Shown here one piece after another: positions 1 through 6,703 of a stretch of 13,821 nucleotides of DNA. Each line of letters opens with the position of its first letter. Position 1 is the first letter of the stretch. Under the pieces are notes generated by a model that had not been told where the DNA came from, did not search any database, and saw only the letters and a program-made list of their open reading frames with translations. The DNA comes from Ruminococcaceae bacterium UBA3751 (GTDB taxonomy: Bacteria > Bacillota > Clostridia > Oscillospirales > Acutalibacteraceae): contig DFGL01000018.1 of NCBI GenBank assembly GCA_002371215.1, positions 1-13,821 of the forward strand. The letters run 5' to 3'. Position numbers and translations under genes: made by a program.

Positions 1-142
1 TTGCTAAAGCAAATTGTGAAATATCACGCTCTGTCTGATATGAAATTAAATTAATCCTACATGCGCCACAGGCGCATTTCATTGCGAAGCAATTTCATAT
101 TCCGAAGGAATATTTCATTAATCCGCAAGGATTAATTTAATT
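1..142. repeat. Array of short palindromes separated by GAA/TTC
   Basis: A non-coding stretch made almost wholly of small hairpins. Left part: TTGCT (1-5) pairs with AGCAA (8-12), and ATATCA (21-26) with TGATAT (36-41); the second is flanked by GAA at 18-20 and 42-44. Right part: ATGCGCC/GGCGCAT (61-77, loop ACA), ATTGC/GCAAT (81-93, loop GAA), ATATTCC/GGAATAT (97-113, loop GAA) and ATTAATCC/GGATTAAT (117-136, loop GCAA), each joined to the next by TTC. GAA is the complement of TTC, so the array changes orientation near base 45-60. Unit starts on the right are 16-20 nt apart. All stems are perfect but differ in sequence, so structure and spacer are repeated, not the bases. The array probably continues off the left edge. 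Function is unknown; it may be a REP/MITE-like element or a transcript 3' structure. Confidence 0.85.
44..142. repeat. 15-bp inverted repeat enclosing three hairpins
   Basis: Bases 44-58 (AATTAAATTAATCCT) are the exact reverse complement of 128-142. They enclose the hairpins at 61-77, 81-93 and 97-113, giving a possible multi-branched cruciform. The right arm also forms the local hairpin 117-136, so the two structures exclude each other. The right arm directly abuts the hairpin that starts at 143, which would allow end-to-end stacking. This is read directly from the sequence; any role is unknown. Confidence 0.8.
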
Positions 143-171
143 GGGAGAACCTTCTTTACGAAGGTTCTCCC
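143..171 (-). terminator. Perfect 12-bp hairpin behind the transketolase genes (probable terminator)
   Basis: GGGAGAACCTTC (143-154) and GAAGGTTCTCCC (160-171) form a perfect 12-bp stem with a 5-nt loop, 20 nt past the stop codon of the C-terminal transketolase gene. Position and strength suggest a transcript end. There is no clean U-run after it on the gene's own strand (AATTAAATTAATCC follows). On the plus strand a T-rich tract comes after a 9-nt gap. It may therefore stop plus-strand transcription, protect a 3' end, or belong to the adjacent palindrome array. Confidence 0.55.
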
Positions 172-191
172 GCGCAGTGCTTTTTGTTTTA

Positions 192-1133
192 TTATCCAAT
201 AAAGTCTTCCGTTACCTTAACGATATTTTCAGCGCTGAGTCCGAACTGCTTAAGCAAATCCTTAGCGGGACCTGAGTGACCGAATTCGTCGTTTACGCCG
301 ATACGCTTAACGGGAGTCGGGCATTTTTCGCTCAGCGCAGCGCATACAGCCTCGCCGAGTCCGCCGATAATGCTGTGTTCCTCAACGGTAATAACCTTGC
401 CCGTTTTCTTTGCAGACGCGATAACCAGCTCCTCATCGAGCGGCTTGATAGTTGCAATATTGATAATCTCAGCGTCAATGCCCTTTTCAGCGAGAGCCTT
501 ACCCGCCTCAACAGCCTCTGCAACCATAAGTCCGTTAGCTATGATTGTTACGTCCTTACCCTCGCGGATAACCTCGCCCTTACCGATTTCAAACTTATAG
601 CTTTCATCGTGGAATACGGGAACCGCAAGACGTCCGAAGCGAAGATATACGGGTCCTTCGTAAGCATATGCCGCCTTAACAGCCTGCTTTGCCTCAACGT
701 CGTCCGCGGGGCAGATAACTACCATTCCCGGAATGGAGCGCATAAGAGCGAAATCCTCGCAGCACTGGTGCGACGCACCGTCCTCGCCAACGCTGATACC
801 TGCGTGAGTTGCGCCGATTTTAACGTTGAGGTGGGGATAACCGATTGAATTTCTAACCTGCTCAAAGGCTCTGCCGGCTGCAAACATAGCAAAGCTTGAA
901 GCGAAGGGAACAAGCCCCATTGTTGCAAGACCTGCCGCGGTGCAGACCATATTTGCCTCTGCAATACCGCAGTTTATATGGCGCTCGGGATACGCCTTTT
1001 TGAATATACCCGTTTTTGTTGCTGCAGAAAGGTCAGCGTCAAGAACTACAAGCTTATCTGCTCCCTCTGCGGCAAGTTCTTTAAGCGCGTTACCGTAGCT
1101 TTCGCGGGTTGCAATATTTTTAACCTCTGCCAT
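192..1133 (-). CDS. Transketolase, C-terminal subunit
   Basis: This 313-residue protein is the pyrimidine-binding plus C-terminal half of a split transketolase. With the N-terminal subunit it moves two-carbon ketol units between sugar phosphates in the cytoplasmic non-oxidative pentose-phosphate pathway. The N-terminal half shows the TPP pyrimidine-binding fold with GIAEANM, whose E59 matches the glutamate that activates the cofactor. The last ~120 residues fit the transketolase C-terminal domain. The length is usual for this half; many Firmicutes and archaea split the gene here. The ATG follows the N-subunit stop by 3 nt, and its ribosome site (GGAGG, 8 nt upstream) lies in the end of that gene, so translation is coupled. 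Related 1-deoxyxylulose-5-phosphate synthase is a single long chain, which argues against that reading. The exact sugar preference cannot be read. Confidence 0.95.
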   Translation of the reverse strand: MAEVKNIATRESYGNALKELAAEGADKLVVLDADLSAATKTGIFKKAYPERHINCGIAEANMVCTAAGLATMGLVPFASSFAMFAAGRAFEQVRNSIGYPHLNVKIGATHAGISVGEDGASHQCCEDFALMRSIPGMVVICPADDVEAKQAVKAAYAYEGPVYLRFGRLAVPVFHDESYKFEIGKGEVIREGKDVTIIANGLMVAEAVEAGKALAEKGIDAEIINIATIKPLDEELVIASAKKTGKVITVEEHSIIGGLGEAVCAALSEKCPTPVKRIGVNDEFGHSGPAKDLLKQFGLSAENIVKVTEDFIG

Positions 1134-1136
1134 TCC

Positions 1137-1979
1137 TTACGCCTCCAATTCTTTCATTTTATTATTTAATTCTTCCATAGCGATTTTATACTCCTCATCA
1201 TTAGGAGCCTTGCCGTGCCAGCCAACCTCGTTTTCCATATATGAAACGCCGAGGCCTTTAATGGTTTTCATTATAATAGCGAACGGCTTACCGCTTACGG
1301 AGTGGAATTTTTCAAATGCTGAATCAAGCTCGTCAAAGTCATTACCGTTAATTACAACAACCTCAAAGCCGAAAGCCTTCATTTTTTCATCTATCGGCTC
1401 AGCGTTCATAACGTCCTCGCATTTGCCGTCAATCTGAAGACCGTTGCTGTCAATAATAACGCAGAGGTTATCCAGCTTGTACTGAGAAGCGAACATAAAT
1501 GCTTCCCAAACCTGACCCTCTTCAATTTCGCCGTCGCCGAGGAGGGTGTAAACGTTAATATCCTTGCCGAGATACTTTGCACCTTTTGCCATACCCGCGG
1601 CTGCACTTACGCCCTGTCCGAGAGAGCCCGTTGACATATCAACGCCCGGAACGGTGTTCATATTCGGATGTCCCTGAAGATACGAATCGATTTTTCTCAG
1701 TGTTTTAATATCCTCAACGGGGAAGAAGCCCTTATACGCGAGCGCACTGTATAAGCCGGGAGCGCAATGTCCCTTTGAAAGAACGAAGCGGTCTCTGTCC
1801 TCCCACTTGGGGTCCTTCGGGTTATAGCGCATCTCCTTGCCGTAAAGGTAAGCAAAAACCTCTGCGGCAGAGAGCGAACCGCCCGGGTGGCCCGCCTTGG
1901 CATTATAAGTGCCCTCAATAATTCCCATTCTTATCTGAGTTGCAAATATCTGCAGCTCTTTTTTAAGCTCAGAATTCAT
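1137..1979 (-). CDS. Transketolase, N-terminal (TPP-binding) subunit
   Basis: This 280-residue protein is the pyrophosphate-binding half of a split transketolase and forms the active enzyme with the gene that follows 3 nt downstream. Visible motifs are HPGGSLSAAE (31-40), SKGH (68-71), GHPN (103-106), and the thiamine diphosphate/metal motif GDG (148-150) with the partner asparagine N179 about 30 residues later. The histidines match those that contact substrate phosphate and cofactor in known transketolases. The ATG has a strong AAAGGAG site 8 nt upstream. Only 17 nt separate it from the LCP gene upstream, with no terminator between, so it is very likely transcribed with the sortase and LCP genes. 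That pairing of central carbon metabolism with wall assembly is unusual, but the enzyme itself looks complete and ordinary. Confidence 0.95.
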   Translation of the reverse strand: MNSELKKELQIFATQIRMGIIEGTYNAKAGHPGGSLSAAEVFAYLYGKEMRYNPKDPKWEDRDRFVLSKGHCAPGLYSALAYKGFFPVEDIKTLRKIDSYLQGHPNMNTVPGVDMSTGSLGQGVSAAAGMAKGAKYLGKDINVYTLLGDGEIEEGQVWEAFMFASQYKLDNLCVIIDSNGLQIDGKCEDVMNAEPIDEKMKAFGFEVVVINGNDFDELDSAFEKFHSVSGKPFAIIMKTIKGLGVSYMENEVGWHGKAPNDEEYKIAMEELNNKMKELEA

Positions 1980-1996
1980 AAATATACTCCTTTAAA

Positions 1997-3337
1997 TTAT
2001 TTAACTTTAGTATAGAATACGTCAAGAACGGTTTGCATAACGCTGTCCTCGTCGGGATAGAACTCCGCGTGAACGACGCCCGGCATAAGCGTATCCGCTC
2101 TTGATTTCATCTTGCCCTCAATCGTATAGGTTTCAAAATCCGTTACGCCCTTCTGTAAAAGAAGCGAGGCAAGATAGGTTGTATTGCCGAGGGATATATT
2201 CGTTTGTGAATAATCCCTTGCCGTGCCGTACAGCTTGTTTACGGTTGAAAAATCCTTAACAACCGCGGGAAGCACCTGCGCCGAATACGCCTTAACGTAC
2301 TGTACTTGGCGCTTTGTTCTGTCAAGAGACGCCTCAAGGTCCGTCATACTACGGGTTCTGACATACGCTTCCGCCTTATCGCCGAGGAGAGTTACCTCCT
2401 GTCCCTTGTTGAAGCCCTGGTCGGGGAAATCGCTGATTGAGGTGAGCTTTACCCCGCCGATAGCGTCGTTAAGCGGCGCAATGCCTTCAAGATTGAGCGA
2501 AAAATATTTACGGATTGGCACGTTATAGAGAATACGGCTCATAGCGTCAATAGTGCTTTCGCAGCTCTTCGTTGCGCCGTCGCCGTAGGAATAGGCAAGG
2601 CATAACTGAGCCTTCTGCGTTCTCAGGAGCACTCCGCTTTCAGGGCTGTATATATCAATATCTATCATAGTGTCACGCGGAATGGCTACAACCTTGGTCT
2701 TTCCCGTTTTTGTATCAATAGCCACAACTATATCCGCGTCCGCAGCGCCTACGAAATCCGTATTGTCAACGGTTTCAAAGGTTCTTTTATCAACACCTAT
2801 AAATCCCATTGAGATAATATCCGCATTATATTTATAGGTATGTCCTTTGTATTCTATAGTTTCCTGGTATCCCGTATCGGATGTTTCGGGCATCATATCC
2901 TTTTTTCCCATATGCCTGAAAACAAAGAATGCGCTTACGGCAACCGCAATCGCAAGAAGTATTGCGGCGATAATTCCTATAGCAATTTTTGCCGTGGTCG
3001 GCAGCTTTTTCTTGCTTGAAGAATGGCTGTGATGACTGTGGGATGAACCGTGCGAGGAATGATGACGGGAGCTTCCCGATGAACGGTGGTGCGAGCTGCC
3101 TGAAGATGAATGATGGTGATGAGAGCTGCCGGAGGAGGATTTGTGCTCTCCCGATTCGGCACTCGTTTCAGACGGCTTTGCACCCGTATTGTTTTGGGAA
3201 TTCACCGTTTTTGCTACGCCCTCTTTTTCGGTCACCTTAAACTCGGGCTCGTTTGCTTTTACAGTTTCGGCGCCCGTAACCTCAAAGAGATTATCATTGC
3301 TTCGTCCGTTAAGATTTGGGTCAATAGGTTTTCTCAT
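1997..3337 (-). CDS. LytR-CpsA-Psr (LCP) family cell-wall glycopolymer ligase with His/Ser-rich cytoplasmic tail
   Basis: LCP enzymes move undecaprenyl-pyrophosphate-linked glycopolymers (teichoic acids, capsule) onto peptidoglycan at the outer membrane face. Layout of the 446 residues: a polar tail (1-64), a low-complexity Ser/Gly/His segment (~65-108, 14 histidines), Lys-rich anchor KKK (109-111), one membrane helix (~117-140), then an extracytoplasmic LCP domain (~175-446). Family hallmarks are the AD-ADIVV strand (199-205), IPRD (R221, D222), and AYVRTR followed by LDRTKRQ (R327, R329, R340, R343), the arginines that hold the lipid pyrophosphate. The N-terminus should be cytoplasmic, so the histidine-rich tail faces inward. 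The start overlaps the sortase gene by 17 nt, indicating coupling; the GCGGAG site is rather far upstream. The glycopolymer attached is not known, and no polymer synthesis genes are in the window. Confidence 0.9.
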   Translation of the reverse strand: MRKPIDPNLNGRSNDNLFEVTGAETVKANEPEFKVTEKEGVAKTVNSQNNTGAKPSETSAESGEHKSSSGSSHHHHSSSGSSHHRSSGSSRHHSSHGSSHSHHSHSSSKKKLPTTAKIAIGIIAAILLAIAVAVSAFFVFRHMGKKDMMPETSDTGYQETIEYKGHTYKYNADIISMGFIGVDKRTFETVDNTDFVGAADADIVVAIDTKTGKTKVVAIPRDTMIDIDIYSPESGVLLRTQKAQLCLAYSYGDGATKSCESTIDAMSRILYNVPIRKYFSLNLEGIAPLNDAIGGVKLTSISDFPDQGFNKGQEVTLLGDKAEAYVRTRSMTDLEASLDRTKRQVQYVKAYSAQVLPAVVKDFSTVNKLYGTARDYSQTNISLGNTTYLASLLLQKGVTDFETYTIEGKMKSRADTLMPGVVHAEFYPDEDSVMQTVLDVFYTKVK

Positions 3338-4097
3338 TTTTAACTAAAACTCCGCATACTAAATATCTGCTGCTTGGCTGGTGGGTAATACAGGTTGAAA
3401 GAACTACAACCTTATCGTCGATAGTCAGCTGCCTTCCTAAATCGGCGGCAACGTTTTTGTTGGTGGTCTGCGGATTTTCAATCATTCCGAGGAAGCCCGC
3501 ATACACGCCTAAATCCTCAAAATCAAAGCTGTTGATTAAATGCCTGTCGTCATACTTAAAGGCGGAAACAATTCTGTAGGTCAGCTTTGAATCGGGGGTA
3601 TAAATCACAAAGCGCTTATGCTCATTGAAGAAGCTTTTCTCTTCAAAGCGGTGAAGCGTTGTAAACATTGTATCGGAATATCCGTTATGACCGTAAATAA
3701 CCGTTACGCGGTCGTTAAAGGTTTTAGTATTGCACCTTTCGGTATAAACCGCTCCGTTTGCAACCCATGATTTATCTTCAGCGGAATGCTTAAGATAAAA
3801 ACTATCGTCAACAGGGCTTTGAACAATCGGGTGGTTTACCTTCGTTCCCGGTACCTTGAGCCACGCATAAACGTCGCTGTTCTGTTTCTGAAGCTTTTTA
3901 AAGTTAACGGGATTTTTAACTCCGTCCTCTCCCGACGCCTCCTCGGTTACATACTGAGTAGGCGTTTCCTGATTGACCGCCTCATAATGAAGATACGCGT
4001 AGTAACCGCAGTATACTGCTCCGAAGATAATAAGGATTATTCCGATAATAACTAACAGTATTCGTTTTTTCTTTTTATTATTCTGTTCTTTATCCAT
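3321..4097 (-). CDS. srtB: Class B sortase
   Basis: This transpeptidase cleaves sorting signals between Thr and Gly and links the protein to peptidoglycan outside the membrane. The 258 residues have a cytoplasmic lysine-rich start, one membrane anchor (~13-36), a linker, and a class B-type catalytic domain (~65-256). Class B traits include NSDVYAWLKVPGTKVNHPIVQ (73-93) and YLKHS (101-105). The catalytic triad is His137 (YGHN), Cys236 (LSTC) and Arg244 (SSRY). The likely substrate, a small protein ending in SPKTG plus an anchor, is encoded immediately upstream. SPKTG fits the (S/P)PxTG signal known for Clostridioides difficile SrtB. The gene starts only ~16 nt after the U-tract of a terminator hairpin and has a poor ribosome site (GTGAG). 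It overlaps the LCP gene by 17 nt. Class assignment is confident; the substrate pairing is inferred. Confidence 0.93.
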   Translation of the reverse strand: MDKEQNNKKKKRILLVIIGIILIIFGAVYCGYYAYLHYEAVNQETPTQYVTEEASGEDGVKNPVNFKKLQKQNSDVYAWLKVPGTKVNHPIVQSPVDDSFYLKHSAEDKSWVANGAVYTERCNTKTFNDRVTVIYGHNGYSDTMFTTLHRFEEKSFFNEHKRFVIYTPDSKLTYRIVSAFKYDDRHLINSFDFEDLGVYAGFLGMIENPQTTNKNVAADLGRQLTIDDKVVVLSTCITHQPSSRYLVCGVLVKNEKTY

Positions 4098-4112
4098 AAG
4101 TATTTCTCACAG

Positions 4113-4143
4113 AAAAAAGCCCATAACAAAGTTACGGGCTTTT
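4113..4143 (-). terminator. Intrinsic terminator between surface-protein and sortase genes
   Basis: Read on the minus strand, AAAAGCCCGTAAC pairs with GTTATGGGCTTTT around loop TTT (one G-U pair; core stem 4119-4127/4131-4139), and the T-run continues for six bases. It begins 15 nt after the surface-protein stop and ends ~16 nt before the sortase ATG. It should stop most transcripts after the surface protein, leaving the sortase, LCP and transketolase genes to read-through or to an unseen promoter. Confidence 0.85.
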
Positions 4144-4157
4144 AGCTCAAATAATAA

Positions 4158-4688
4158 TTATTCAGCGTCTTCCTTCTTTTTAAGAGCAGTAAGGATAGCT
4201 GCGCCAGCGCCCATAGCTAATAAACCGGCAGAAGCTGCAGCTCCGGTCTTAGGAGACTTAGTGCTTTCGCTCTTAACAGTTGTTGCTTTAGTAGTTGTTT
4301 CCTTCTCGGTTGTTTCTTCTTCTTCCTCTTCGTCTTCATTAACGATAGCGTTAGCGATAACCTCGCCGGCATAAGCGTCAGCAACCAGAACAGTTATTGA
4401 ATTACCGTCTTCAGAAACGATTGTATAATCAACTCCCTCTGACATACCGGGGAATTCCCAGCCGATAAGCTCGCCGTCACCTGTGTAGGTAAAGGTAATC
4501 TTTCTGGGCTCGTCAGGGTCAGTTGCATGAGTAATTTCGTCAGAGGGTTTACCGTTTACCTCTGTAACAATCTCAATAGCGCCCTTTGTTTCTTCAACGC
4601 TTCCTACTGCTGCAAAGGCGTTAACGCTGATAGCGCCTACAGAGAAAAGCATTACTAATGAAAGTACAACTGAAAGAATCTTCTTCAT
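4158..4688 (-). CDS. Small sortase-anchored surface protein with SPKTG sorting signal
   Basis: This 176-residue secreted protein is of unknown function. Residues 1-26 form a signal peptide (MKKIL start, hydrophobic core, probable cut after AFA). A short globular, beta-rich part (~30-116) follows; I do not recognise its family. Next come an acidic and Thr-rich stalk (Glu run 118-127, then repeated TT/K), the sorting motif SPKTG (145-149), a hydrophobic Ala/Gly/Leu span (150-169) and a charged tail KKKEDAE. The motif and neighbourhood point to anchoring by the class B sortase encoded next. The start at 4688 is chosen over an upstream in-frame ATG at 4727 because GAGGTG lies 6 nt before it and the signal peptide begins there. 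Its own promoter and terminator suggest much higher expression than the sortase. No cysteines or enzymatic motifs are seen. Confidence 0.88.
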   Translation of the reverse strand: MKKILSVVLSLVMLFSVGAISVNAFAAVGSVEETKGAIEIVTEVNGKPSDEITHATDPDEPRKITFTYTGDGELIGWEFPGMSEGVDYTIVSEDGNSITVLVADAYAGEVIANAIVNEDEEEEEETTEKETTTKATTVKSESTKSPKTGAAASAGLLAMGAGAAILTALKKKEDAE

Positions 4689-4741
4689 AATATACACCTC
4701 TGTTTGATATGGATATTTCTCCAACATAATTAATCAATGAA

Positions 4742-4770
4742 ATTATAGCATATATAAATTAATTTGTAAA
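4742..4770 (-). promoter_or_regulatory. Sigma-70/SigA-type promoter of the surface-protein gene
   Basis: On the minus strand, TTTACA (4765-4770) and a perfect TATAAT (4742-4747) are separated by 17 nt in very AT-rich DNA. Transcription would start near 4735, giving a leader of about 47 nt to the ATG at 4688, with GAGGTG at 4695-4700. The spacing and boxes make this a strong candidate. It is not experimentally known. Confidence 0.8.
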
Positions 4771-4852
4771 GATAAATTTTTAATTTTTTTATTTTGCTTT
4801 TTTAGACAAAACAAATTGTATGTTTCTATTGTCCGTACTACAAGATGTTGAA

Positions 4853-6703
4853 TCAGGCGAGTTTCGCCTTGCCTGTACAGAGTTCATAATACCTTCCTTT
4901 TTGCTCAAGGAGGTCAGCGTGGTCGCCCCTCTCAATAATGCTGCCGTTTTCAAGCACCATTATAGCGTTTGAGTTGCGGACGGTTGAGAGCCTGTGAGCG
5001 ATAACGAACACCGTTCTGCCTACCATAAGACGGTCCATACCGTGCTCAATATGCGCCTCCGTTCTTGTATCAACCGAGGAGGTCGCCTCATCAAGAATCA
5101 TAACCGGCGGGTCCGCAACAGCAGCGCGGGCAATCGCAAGAAGCTGGCGCTGGCCCTGGGAAAGATTATCGCCGTCGCCCGTAATCTCGGTATCATAGCC
5201 CTTTTCAAGGTGCTTAATGAACGAATGAGCGGAAGCGAGCTTTGCCGCCTCAATACATTCCTCATCCGTTGCGTCAAGCCTGCCGTAGCGGATATTTTCC
5301 ATTATAGTTCCCGTAAACAGGTGGGTATCCTGAAGCACCATTGCAAGCGACCTTCTGAGGTCCGCCTTTTTAATTCGTTTTATATCAATACCGTCGTAGG
5401 TAATACTGCCCTCCTGAATATCATAAAAGCGGTTAATCAGGTTGGTAATCGTTGTTTTTCCCGCACCCGTTGAGCCTACGAACGCTATTTTCTGAGCAGG
5501 CTTAGCGTAAAGGCTGATGTTATTGAGCACCTGCTTGCCCTCAACATATGAGAACGAAACGTTGTCAAACACAACCTTGCCCTCAACGCGGATTCTCTCC
5601 TCGCCGTCAACCCAGTACCAGCGCTTGCCGTTTTCATCGGCAACCTCTTCAAGTCTTACGGTACCCTCGTCAATCTCGCTTTCGGTATCCATAACCTCAA
5701 ATACTCTCTCTGCACCCGCGAGAGCGGAGAAAATATTATTCATCTGGTTCATAATCTGGTTTATCGGCTGAGTGAACTGCTTTAGCGAGCTGAGGAAGGT
5801 AAAAAACGTTCCTATGCTTACGGTTCCCTGAAGCACAAAAAACGCGCCGACAAGCGTATTTGTTGCATAAGAGGCGTTATTGATACCCGTTGAGCAGGGT
5901 CCCATAATACCCGAATAAAAGCTTGCTTTGGCAGCGTTTTGGCGGTACCGCTCGTTACATTCGTCAAAAGCCTCCTTAGCCGCCTCCTCGTGGTTGAACA
6001 CCTTAACGACCTTAACGCCCTCAACGGACTCCTCAATATTGCCGTTCATCTTACCGAGAGAGGACTGCTGAAGCTTGAAATACTTTCGCGTTTTCTTTGC
6101 GATTGAGGTTGAGGTAATCAGCATTACAACGAGAAAAACGAACGCAACAATAAACATCCTCCACTCAAGGCGGATAAGCATAATTATATAGCCTATGAAC
6201 ATAAATACGGATGAAACGAGCTGAACGACGGTCTGCTCAAGCATCATCTGAATATTATCAACGTCGTTGGTAAATCGGCTCATAACCTCGCCGTGAGTAC
6301 GTCCGTCAAAAAATCTCAGCGGCAGAGTCTGCATATGGTCAAAGAGGTCTTTTCTTATTGTATTAGTTGTTGAATAAGCGATTTTAACCATTATCCTTGC
6401 CTGGATAAAGCTGAAAAGCGCTGCGCCCGTATAGAGCGAAGCAACTATGGCAAGATTTTTGCCGAGAAGCTTTACCCCGACAGTTTTAAAGGTTCCTTCG
6501 CCTATTGTTCTTGCAACGTCGTCAAGAATCGGCTTAAGCCAGTACGACGCGCCTATTGAACACACCGTTGTTAAAACGAGCGAGATAAATACAATTATAA
6601 GCAGCAGCTTTCTTCTTCCGAAATACTGCAGTATTCTCATAGCGGTTTTGCCCGCGTTTTTGGGCTTTACTACGCCCGGATTTCTTCCGTGGGGACCCGG
6701 CAT
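4853..6703 (-). CDS. Heterodimeric ABC exporter, subunit with catalytic Walker B (transmembrane-ATPase fusion)
   Basis: This is a half-transporter of the multidrug/lipid exporter type: six membrane helices in the first ~330 residues, then an ATPase domain in a 616-residue protein. Seen motifs are Walker A GSTGAGKTT (410-418), Q-loop Q458, signature LSQGQ (514-518), Walker B VMILDE with catalytic E539, and switch H570. The signature has Gln in place of the usual third-position Gly. In heterodimers such as TM287/TM288 this altered signature sits opposite the partner's degenerate site, which is exactly what the upstream gene shows. A charged insertion (~351-372) precedes the first ATPase strand. 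The Pro/Gly-rich start MPGPHGR is common in this branch. Its ATG shares one base with the upstream stop (TAATG), so the two are translated as a pair. The exported compound is not predictable. Confidence 0.93.
   Translation of the reverse strand: MPGPHGRNPGVVKPKNAGKTAMRILQYFGRRKLLLIIVFISLVLTTVCSIGASYWLKPILDDVARTIGEGTFKTVGVKLLGKNLAIVASLYTGAALFSFIQARIMVKIAYSTTNTIRKDLFDHMQTLPLRFFDGRTHGEVMSRFTNDVDNIQMMLEQTVVQLVSSVFMFIGYIIMLIRLEWRMFIVAFVFLVVMLITSTSIAKKTRKYFKLQQSSLGKMNGNIEESVEGVKVVKVFNHEEAAKEAFDECNERYRQNAAKASFYSGIMGPCSTGINNASYATNTLVGAFFVLQGTVSIGTFFTFLSSLKQFTQPINQIMNQMNNIFSALAGAERVFEVMDTESEIDEGTVRLEEVADENGKRWYWVDGEERIRVEGKVVFDNVSFSYVEGKQVLNNISLYAKPAQKIAFVGSTGAGKTTITNLINRFYDIQEGSITYDGIDIKRIKKADLRRSLAMVLQDTHLFTGTIMENIRYGRLDATDEECIEAAKLASAHSFIKHLEKGYDTEITGDGDNLSQGQRQLLAIARAAVADPPVMILDEATSSVDTRTEAHIEHGMDRLMVGRTVFVIAHRLSTVRNSNAIMVLENGSIIERGDHADLLEQKGRYYELCTGKAKLA

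Noticed and set aside
1..142. CRISPR array
   Set aside because: Units are palindromes of differing sequence with 3-nt spacers; there is no constant repeat and no 25-40 nt spacers.
276..848. Plus-strand 190-residue open frame
   Set aside because: It lies wholly antisense to the well-supported transketolase C-subunit, shows no family motifs and has no ribosome site.
4686..4727. Upstream ATG start for the surface protein
   Set aside because: It adds 13 polar residues before an ideal signal peptide and lacks a ribosome site; GAGGTG precedes the ATG at 4688.
4771..4852. Terminator for the ABC operon
   Set aside because: GACAA/TTGTC near 4804-4832 is short and has no T-run on the minus strand. 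No convincing terminator was found, so some read-through into the surface-protein promoter region is possible.
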